Source: Paracoccaceae bacterium
Lineage (GTDB): Bacteria > Pseudomonadota > Alphaproteobacteria > Rhodobacterales > Rhodobacteraceae
DNA: 11,475 bases
Direction of reading: 5' to 3'
Assembly (NCBI GenBank): GCA_021767525.1
Contig: JAASTF010000076.1
Coordinates: forward strand, 1-11,475
The position numbers were made by a program, and so were the translations under genes. This document shows, piece by piece, positions 6,950 to 11,475 of the stretch (position 1 is its first letter; the number at the start of each line of letters is the position of its first letter). The notes beneath the pieces were generated by a model, which had not been told where the DNA came from, ran no database searches, and saw only the letters and a list, made by a program, of their open reading frames with translations.

Positions 6950-7130
6950 GTCCGGACAGGGTGATCACTTCGGCAGGTCTCCTGACTTGCGGGTCACGGC
7001 TTGGCCGGGCCTTCCCGCGGCGCCCTTGGGGCGCGGCAGTGGCATATGCCGGCGTCGCTCACCGCTTACAGTTGCGGGGGCAGTCACGGAGTTGAGCATG
7101 TGCCCGCACCGTGTTCCCTTTTACCCGGAC
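6950..7130 (-). promoter_or_regulatory. Cobalamin (adenosylcobalamin) riboswitch aptamer
   Basis: All core elements of the cobalamin riboswitch occur in order on the minus strand. They are GGGAACACGGTG (7118-7107), CCCCCGCAACTGT (7080-7068), GCCACTG (7043-7037) and the B12 box AAGTCAGGAGACCTGCC (6988-6972). A closing stem is plausible between GTCC/GGGT (7130-7123) and ACCC (6962-6959) plus GGAC (6953-6950). The aptamer lies about 130 nt upstream of the btuB start. When B12 is plentiful it should lower expression of the whole btu-cbiZ-exb-tonB operon. The aptamer call is very secure; outer boundaries are approximate. Confidence 0.96.
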
Positions 7131-7272
7131 GACTGAATCGCCCGGACCGAAGCAACTTGTGCTTAATGGATGCAAGGATTCGGGGAAAGGGGGAAAGGCG
7201 ACGCAGCGCCGGGCGGGCGCGACATCGCGGCCACGGCGCACCCGGGCATCGGGGCGCGCCGCGGCAAGGCGC
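7131..7272. other. Intergenic segment between the symporter stop and the riboswitch
   Basis: With the leader (6820-7130) this completes the 453-nt gene-free stretch between the symporter and btuB. It must hold the btuB promoter and the 3' end of the usp-symporter transcript. I see only a weak TTGCAT (7174-7169, minus) with no convincing partner hexamer, and GC-rich inverted repeats (for example 7206-7210 with 7216-7220) without a proper T-tract. No gene is supported here. Confidence 0.4.
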
Positions 7273-8814
7273 CTAGTCCTTGTAGCGCATGATCTGGCCC
7301 GAGCGCAGCCGCTCGACATAAGACGACAGCTCGCCGCGCACGATGGGCATCAGCAGATACAGCGCGATGATGTTCACGATCGCCATCGAGAACAGCATGG
7401 CGTCGGAAAAGTCGATCACCGGGCCCAGGTTGGCCGAGGCGCCGATGACGATGAACAGGCAGAAAATCACCTTGAACACGATCTCTTTCGCCGCGCCTTC
7501 GCCGAACAGGTAGGTCCACGCCTTCAACCCGTAATACGACCACGAGATCATCGTGGAAAAGGCGAAGAGAACCACCGCCACGGCCAGCAGCACGGGGAAC
7601 CAAGAAAACGCCTGCGCATAGGCGGCCGAGGTCAGCTGCACGCCGGTCACGTCACCGTCGGTGCCGATGCGACCCAGCTCGGCGTTCCAGACGTAAAGCC
7701 CGGTTTCGGCGTCAAAGTTCAGAACCCCGGTAATCACGATGACCAGCGCGGTCATGGTGCAGATCACAACCGTGTCGATGAACGGCTCCAACAGGGCGAC
7801 ATAGCCCTCGGTCACCGGCTCTTTGGTGCGCACCGCCGAGTGGGCGATGGCGGCCGAACCGATGCCCGCCTCGTTCGAAAAGGCAGCCCTGCGGAAGCCC
7901 TGGATCAGCGCGCCGGTGAACCCGCCAGCCACGCCCAGCCCGGTAAAGGCCCCGGCAAAGATTTGGCCGAAGGCCCAGCCGATCATGTCGATATTCATCA
8001 GCAGGATGATGACCGAGACGATCACGTAAAAGACGCCCATGAAAGGCACCACCTTTTCGGTCACGCGGGCGATCGATTTGATGCCGCCCACGATCACGGC
8101 AAAGGTCACGCCCGCGATAGCCAGGCCGGTGATCCAGCCCGGGTAGTCACCCAGCACGCCGGCAAGTTGGGCGTGGGCCTGGTTGGCCTGGAACATGTTG
8201 CCGCCGCCCAAGGCGCCCAGAATGGTGAAGATGCAGAACAGTACCGCCAGGATCGGCCCGCCGGGCAGGCCGCGTTCCTTGAACCCCTTGGTGATGTAAT
8301 ACATCGGGCCGCCCGACACGGTGCCGTCCTGGTATTCGTTGCGGTATTTCACACCCAGCGTGCATTCGGTGAACTTGGTCGCCATGCCGAACAGGCCCGC
8401 GATCACCATCCAGAAGGTCGCGCCGGGGCCGCCGATGCTGACGGCAACCGCCACACCCGCGATATTGCCCAGGCCCACCGTGCCCGAAAGCGCCGTGGCC
8501 AACGCCTGGAAATGGCTGACCTCGCCCGCGTCGTTCGGGTCGGAATAGTCGCCCTTGACCAGCCGGATCGAGTGCCAGAAGCCCTTGAACTGGATAAAGC
8601 CGAAATAGAAGGTGAACACCAAGGCGCCCACGACCAGCCACAGCGCGATCCACGAAAAATTCGTGCCCGGCAGCGGGGCGAAGATAAAGCCGACATACCA
8701 GCCCGTGTAATCGGCAAAGATCTGGTTGATCCGCTCGTCAAAAGACTGTGCCGCCGCCGGCAGGGCCGAGCCGATCAAGGCCGCGAAGCTGGCGAAGAAG
8801 GTTGCAAGTTTCAT
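7273..8814 (-). CDS. AGCS-family sodium:alanine/glycine (amino acid) symporter
   Basis: Multi-pass inner-membrane carrier, 513 residues, that should take up alanine, glycine or a similar small amino acid with sodium. Family signatures are strong: GTVGLGNIAGVAVAVSIGG (111-129) followed by PGATFWMVIAGLFGM, and farther on FSNEAGIGSAAIAHSAVRTK followed by FIDTVVICTMTALVI. The ATG at 8814 is chosen because AAGGAG lies 7 nt upstream; an in-frame GTG at 8820 would add two residues. Residues 1-23 (hydrophobic, ending ALPAAAQ) look like a cleavable signal peptide before an extracytoplasmic SFDERINQIF stretch, which is longer than the N-terminus of classic DagA/AlsT carriers. It lies 12 nt after the usp stop, in one operon with it. 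The exact substrate cannot be read from the sequence. Confidence 0.92.
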   Translation of the reverse strand: MKLATFFASFAALIGSALPAAAQSFDERINQIFADYTGWYVGFIFAPLPGTNFSWIALWLVVGALVFTFYFGFIQFKGFWHSIRLVKGDYSDPNDAGEVSHFQALATALSGTVGLGNIAGVAVAVSIGGPGATFWMVIAGLFGMATKFTECTLGVKYRNEYQDGTVSGGPMYYITKGFKERGLPGGPILAVLFCIFTILGALGGGNMFQANQAHAQLAGVLGDYPGWITGLAIAGVTFAVIVGGIKSIARVTEKVVPFMGVFYVIVSVIILLMNIDMIGWAFGQIFAGAFTGLGVAGGFTGALIQGFRRAAFSNEAGIGSAAIAHSAVRTKEPVTEGYVALLEPFIDTVVICTMTALVIVITGVLNFDAETGLYVWNAELGRIGTDGDVTGVQLTSAAYAQAFSWFPVLLAVAVVLFAFSTMISWSYYGLKAWTYLFGEGAAKEIVFKVIFCLFIVIGASANLGPVIDFSDAMLFSMAIVNIIALYLLMPIVRGELSSYVERLRSGQIMRYKD

Positions 8815-8826
8815 GGTCACGCTCCT

Positions 8827-9261
8827 TCAGGGCACGATAACGGTGGGGATCGAGGCGGCCTGCGCCAGCCCCAGCGGGACCGAACCGAACACCCGCGCGC
8901 TGAACGAATTGCCGCCCGCGCGCCCGACAAAGATCATCGATGCGCCGATTTTCTCGGCCCGGTCGACGATGGTTTCCACCACCGCGCCATACCGGATTTC
9001 ACCCTCGGCACTAACGCCAGCGGCCTCGGCGCGTTTCACCGCAGGGTCGATGATATGCTCTTGCGCGCGCTCCATCTCGGCGCGGCGGCGGGCGTGGCGC
9101 TCTTCGATTTCCTGGGGTGTCAGGAAGGAATAGGGCGACCATTCCAGCACATGCAGGATGTGCAGCTTGGCGCCGGATTTGGCCGCTTGGGCCGCGGCAT
9201 AATCCAGCACGTCGTGGCCTTCGGCGTCTTCGTGGGCGACGACATAGGTTTCTTGTGTCAT
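8827..9261 (-). CDS. Universal stress protein, UspA family (ATP-binding type)
   Basis: Single-domain Usp of 144 residues, presumably a cytoplasmic dimer. It starts with a beta strand (YVVAHEDAEG) and carries the ATP-binding pattern G-x2-G-x9-G-S at G113, G116, G126 and S127, ending with a hydrophobic strand (PTVIVP). A charged helical segment (51-70, many Glu/Arg) fills the middle. The ATG at 9261 follows AGGGA; the frame runs upstream to 9297 but has no better start. The symporter begins 12 nt downstream, so the two are almost certainly cotranscribed. Usp proteins paired with transporters, such as TeaD with the TeaABC ectoine carrier, can modulate transport. A similar role here is only inference. 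Confidence 0.9.
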   Translation of the reverse strand: MTQETYVVAHEDAEGHDVLDYAAAQAAKSGAKLHILHVLEWSPYSFLTPQEIEERHARRRAEMERAQEHIIDPAVKRAEAAGVSAEGEIRYGAVVETIVDRAEKIGASMIFVGRAGGNSFSARVFGSVPLGLAQAASIPTVIVP

Positions 9262-9385
9262 TGCGGCTGTCCCTCGTCTGTTGGCGATACGCGGCACGGT
9301 TCGGGCTGCGCCTGTTTGTTAACCAAGCGTAATGCCGCCACTGTGAGTCGAGCAATCTATAGTTGTCAGACCCGACGGCGCGGCG

Positions 9386-9402
9386 AATAACTAATTGTTA
9401 TT
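9386..9402. promoter_or_regulatory. Perfect AT-rich palindrome upstream of usp
   Basis: AATAAC-TAATT-GTTATT is a 17-bp inverted repeat with perfect 6-bp arms, standing out in a very GC-rich setting. It lies about 125 bp upstream of the usp start and just past the T-tract after the dddL-like gene. It has the shape of an operator for a dimeric regulator. The regulator is unknown. A role in 3'-end formation is the alternative. Confidence 0.35.
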
Positions 9403-9404
9403 AT

Positions 9405-9445
9405 GCCAAAAATTTCAACAGCGCCGCCCCTGTTGCGGCGGCTGT
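9405..9445 (-). terminator. Candidate rho-independent terminator after the DMSP-lyase-like gene
   Basis: In the RNA sense, GCCGCC (9442-9437) and GGCGGC (9428-9423) form a stem with an 8-nt loop. Flanking ACA/TGT can extend it across a 2-nt bulge. A run of five T (9412-9408) follows shortly after. An alternative stem AACAG/CTGTT (9434-9430 with 9421-9417) brings the T-run closer. It begins 10 nt past the stop codon, where a terminator is expected. Confidence 0.5.
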
Positions 9446-9451
9446 CCGCCC

Positions 9452-10117
9452 TTAGCCTTCGCGCGGGGCGCGGCTGAACACCATTTTCTGATTGGCCAGT
9501 TTTTCCGGCGGTCCGACCCATGCATAACACAATAGCGCCGGGTTGTGGTCGGCGGTGGTGATGCGGTGCAACTGCCCTGGCGGGTTGAAGATCAGCGATC
9601 CGGGGCTGTAAACGCCCTGGTGGTTTTCCGACACCGCGCCCGACAGGCAGATATAGCTTTCGGTGATCCCTTCGTGGGAATGCGCCGGATAGGTGCATTT
9701 GGGCGCGAACAGAACAAGGCCCAGGATAATCTCGTCAGTGACAACAGGGCCGGTCGGGCCGCATAGCTCGGCATAGGCGTATTTGCGTTCCAGCCCCCGC
9801 GGCACCTTTTCATAGCCGTATTGCCAGGCCAGCTGACCGCGCACGGTTTCCAGCGCGCGGATAAAGGGCGCGTGCCGTTCCATCCGCCCATTGTCCAGCG
9901 CGCGTTGCAGATGCGCCGTCACCGGTTTGTCGGCGGGCGGCACGGCGCGCACCTCGGCGTTGGCTTTCATCACGCGGCTGATCTGTTCGCGCACCTTGCG
10001 CTGGTGGCTGCGGATACGGTCGCTGCCCCCGGCGGGCAGTCGGCGGTAGAACTCGTAGAAATCGCGCAGCAGGTATTCCCACGCCGGCGCGTCGCGCAAC
10101 CTGGTGATGTCGCTCAT
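9452..10117 (-). CDS. dddL: DMSP lyase family cupin (DddL-like)
   Basis: Probably cleaves dimethylsulfoniopropionate into dimethyl sulfide and acrylate. The 221 residues comprise a helical N-terminal half (rich in Arg/Glu, about 10-100) and a C-terminal cupin barrel. Cupin motif 1 is H146-x-H148-x4-E153-x6-G160, with Tyr155 beside the Glu. Motif 2 is G173-x5-P179-P-G181-x2-H184. H146, H148, E153 and H184 are the expected metal ligands, and Tyr155 sits where DddQ has its catalytic Tyr131. Length and two-part architecture fit DddL, while DddQ is somewhat shorter. There is no signal peptide. The ATG at 10117 has a GGGGG ribosome site 4 nt away. It follows the crotonase gene by 35 nt and is the last gene before a terminator. 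Assignment is from motif recognition; another cupin function remains possible. Confidence 0.68.
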   Translation of the reverse strand: MSDITRLRDAPAWEYLLRDFYEFYRRLPAGGSDRIRSHQRKVREQISRVMKANAEVRAVPPADKPVTAHLQRALDNGRMERHAPFIRALETVRGQLAWQYGYEKVPRGLERKYAYAELCGPTGPVVTDEIILGLVLFAPKCTYPAHSHEGITESYICLSGAVSENHQGVYSPGSLIFNPPGQLHRITTADHNPALLCYAWVGPPEKLANQKMVFSRAPREG

Positions 10118-10152
10118 GCTGCCCCCTGATCCTGCGGGCGCGCGCCGCCCGG

Positions 10153-10950
10153 TCAGTCGGGCCGGACGCGCGCGGCGGTTTTGTTGGCGAACGCCTCCAA
10201 CCGACCTTTCGAGGCCGGCTGCGTGTTCACGATACCCGCCACGACCGACTCGGCATAGGCCGCATCCAGCCCCGACATGTTCTGCATATGGCTGATGGCC
10301 GAGCAGATGGCGAAATTCGATAGCGGCGGGTTCGTGGCCGCCGCGCGCGCGATTTCCAGCGCCTTGGCCTCGGAATCCTGGACAAGGTATTGCGCCAATC
10401 CCACGCTAATCGCCTCGTCACCCGTGTAGACGCGACCGGTCAGCATCATGTCGATCATCCGCGCCTTGCCCACAAGGCCCGCCACGCGAATGGTGGCGCC
10501 GCCGCCGGTGAACAGGCCGCGCTGCCCTTCGGGCAGGGCGAAATATGTGCTTTCATCGGCCACGCGGATATGCGCGCTGCTGGCCAATTCCAGCCCGCCG
10601 CCCACTACGGCCCCTTTCAATGCGGCGATCACGGGCACACCGCCATATTCCATCTTGTTGAACGCCTCGTGCCAGCGCAGGCAGATATGCATGAACTGCT
10701 CGGGCCTGCGGTCTTCGTTATGGTGCTCGACAAGGTCCAGCCCGGCCGAGAAATGCGTGCCCTCACCACGCAGAATGACGGCGCGGGCGCCCATGCGCGG
10801 CAGTTTCGAGAACACCTCGATCAGCTCTTCGACCATCGCGGCGTTCAGGGCGTTGCGCTTTTCGGGGCGGTTCAGCGACAGGGTGACGATGCCATCCTCG
10901 TCGGCGCTGATGGCGAGGGTTTCCAGTTGGAAGATGTCCAGGCTGTCCAT
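10153..10950 (-). CDS. Crotonase-family enoyl-CoA hydratase
   Basis: 265-residue crotonase-fold enzyme, cytoplasmic. It opens with the usual strand and LNRPEKRNALN (26-36). The oxyanion-hole segments are FSAGLD (67-72) and VVGGG (115-119). Both hydratase acids are present: Glu121 (GGGLE) and Glu141 (LPE), 20 residues apart exactly as in rat enoyl-CoA hydratase (E144/E164). True water addition to an enoyl-CoA is therefore credible. Next to a DMSP-lyase-like gene and a CoA-transferase family gene, acryloyl-CoA hydration to 3-hydroxypropionyl-CoA (the AcuK role known from Halomonas) is an attractive but unproven role. The ATG at 10950 follows AGGAG. The upstream stop is 27 nt away, so this is an operon member. 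Alternatives are ordinary fatty-acyl or carnitinyl-CoA hydratases. Confidence 0.88.
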   Translation of the reverse strand: MDSLDIFQLETLAISADEDGIVTLSLNRPEKRNALNAAMVEELIEVFSKLPRMGARAVILRGEGTHFSAGLDLVEHHNEDRRPEQFMHICLRWHEAFNKMEYGGVPVIAALKGAVVGGGLELASSAHIRVADESTYFALPEGQRGLFTGGGATIRVAGLVGKARMIDMMLTGRVYTGDEAISVGLAQYLVQDSEAKALEIARAAATNPPLSNFAICSAISHMQNMSGLDAAYAESVVAGIVNTQPASKGRLEAFANKTAARVRPD

Positions 10951-10977
10951 TTCGGGGCTCCTATCTCTGCGTGTCGA

Positions 10978-11475
10978 TCAATCGCCGGCCAGTTCGGCCA
11001 GGATGGCGTCGGTATCCTGCCCGCGGTCGGGTGCGGGGCGCGGGGCGGCGGGGGCCTGCCCGTCGAAACGCGGCGCGGCAGCGGCCTGCAAAGCGCCATC
11101 CACGCTTTGCCAGATGCCACGCGCGGCGATATGCGCATCCTCGGCGGCTTGATCGGGCGGCGCGACGGGTGCGACGCAGGCATCGCTGCCCTCAAAGATC
11201 GCCGTCCAATGCGCCAGCGGCTGGCTGGCAAAAAGCGCGGCCAGCCGCTCGGTCAGCGCGGGCCAGGCGCTTTGGTCGAATTGCTTTTCCGCGAATTCGG
11301 CGTCGCCCGACAGGCCCAGCAGGTCAATGAAGATGGCGTAGAATTTCGGCTCGAGGCACTGAACCGAAATGAATTTCCCATCCGCACAGGTATAGCAGCG
11401 CGCCCAGTGCGGTCCGTCGAGGATGCTTTGGCCGCGCGTCATCGACAAGCCGCCCGACATTTTCAGCGCCATCAG
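10978..11475 (-). CDS. Class III CoA-transferase / alpha-methylacyl-CoA racemase family protein, C-terminal part
   Basis: The 165 visible residues are the C-terminal end of a CaiB/BaiF family protein; the frame runs off the right edge with no start. The block ILDGPHWARCYTCADGKF, then EPKFYAIFIDLLGL, strongly resembles alpha-methylacyl-CoA racemases of this family (LDGG..YDTY.CADG...EPQFY). The later GSDACVAPV segment is also typical. The catalytic Asp that would separate a CoA-transferase from a racemase lies outside the window. The gene stands first among the three genes seen here, 27 nt ahead of the crotonase. In acrylate metabolism a family III enzyme (AcuN of Halomonas) makes acryloyl-CoA, so that role is possible, but sequence similarity alone leans to a racemase. 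Confidence 0.82.
   Translation of the reverse strand: MMALKMSGGLSMTRGQSILDGPHWARCYTCADGKFISVQCLEPKFYAIFIDLLGLSGDAEFAEKQFDQSAWPALTERLAALFASQPLAHWTAIFEGSDACVAPVAPPDQAAEDAHIAARGIWQSVDGALQAAAAPRFDGQAPAAPRPAPDRGQDTDAILAELAGD

Noticed and set aside
7206..7220. GCGCC/GGCGC hairpin downstream of the symporter as a terminator
   Set aside because: Stem of only 5 bp in GC-rich sequence, with no T-run directly after it on the minus strand. Similar short repeats occur by chance throughout this region.
9356..9361. TATAGA (minus strand) as a -10 element for usp
   Set aside because: No acceptable -35 hexamer lies 16-18 nt upstream; a CTGACA nearby is at the wrong distance. A promoter is surely in the region but I cannot place it.
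7111..9390. Very long plus-strand open frame (759 codons)
   Set aside because: It is antisense to the symporter and usp genes, and its translation is Arg/His/Gln/Gly-rich low complexity with no family resemblance. It arises from GC-rich codon bias of the minus-strand genes.
1..11475. CRISPR arrays, insertion sequences, tRNA/rRNA genes, phage or defence genes
   Set aside because: No direct-repeat array, transposase or integrase, terminal inverted repeats or structural RNA signatures other than the cobalamin riboswitch were seen on either strand.

Overview
The window comes from a GC-rich alphaproteobacterium, most likely a Rhodobacterales/Roseobacter-Paracoccus type. The reasons are the very high G+C with strong GC3 bias, a DMSP-lyase-like cupin, and a compact B12 uptake operon of alphaproteobacterial style. 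Every gene I can support lies on the minus strand, so transcription runs from right to left. The many long plus-strand open frames are antisense shadows of GC-rich genes.

Reading in the direction of transcription, the right end (11475 to 9452) holds the C-terminal part of a class III CoA-transferase/alpha-methylacyl-CoA racemase family protein, a crotonase-fold enoyl-CoA hydratase with both catalytic Glu residues, and a DddL-like DMSP lyase cupin. A candidate rho-independent terminator follows (about 9405-9445). Together these look like a DMSP cleavage and acrylate (acryloyl-CoA) processing operon. This is inference, because the start of the CoA-transferase and anything upstream lie outside the window. 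A short intergenic region with a perfect AT-rich palindrome separates it from the next unit, a two-gene operon (9261 to 7273) of a UspA-type universal stress protein and an AGCS-family sodium:amino-acid symporter.

The left two thirds (7130 to the left edge) is a cobalamin system. It begins with a textbook cobalamin riboswitch (B12 box, GCCACTG, CCCCGCAACTGT and GGGAACACGGTG elements all present). A leader follows that carries a 9-nt perfect complement of the btuB Shine-Dalgarno. The genes are the TonB-dependent outer-membrane receptor BtuB, periplasmic BtuF, permease BtuC, ATPase BtuD, adenosylcobinamide amidohydrolase CbiZ, ExbB, two ExbD paralogues and the N-terminus of TonB. All nine genes are abutting or overlapping, mostly with ATGA or TGATG junctions. 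One transcript would therefore encode outer-membrane capture, the dedicated energising motor, inner-membrane import and cobinamide/corrinoid salvage.

The most notable details are these. (1) The two tandem ExbDs align residue for residue through the transmembrane helix, but the second one transcribed has Asn where the proton-path Asp should be, suggesting an asymmetric ExbD heterodimer. (2) A long-range anti-SD helix is predicted as the riboswitch expression platform. (3) A DMSP-lyase-like gene is linked to a CoA-transferase/crotonase pair. No rRNA, tRNA, CRISPR array, IS element or phage gene was recognised.
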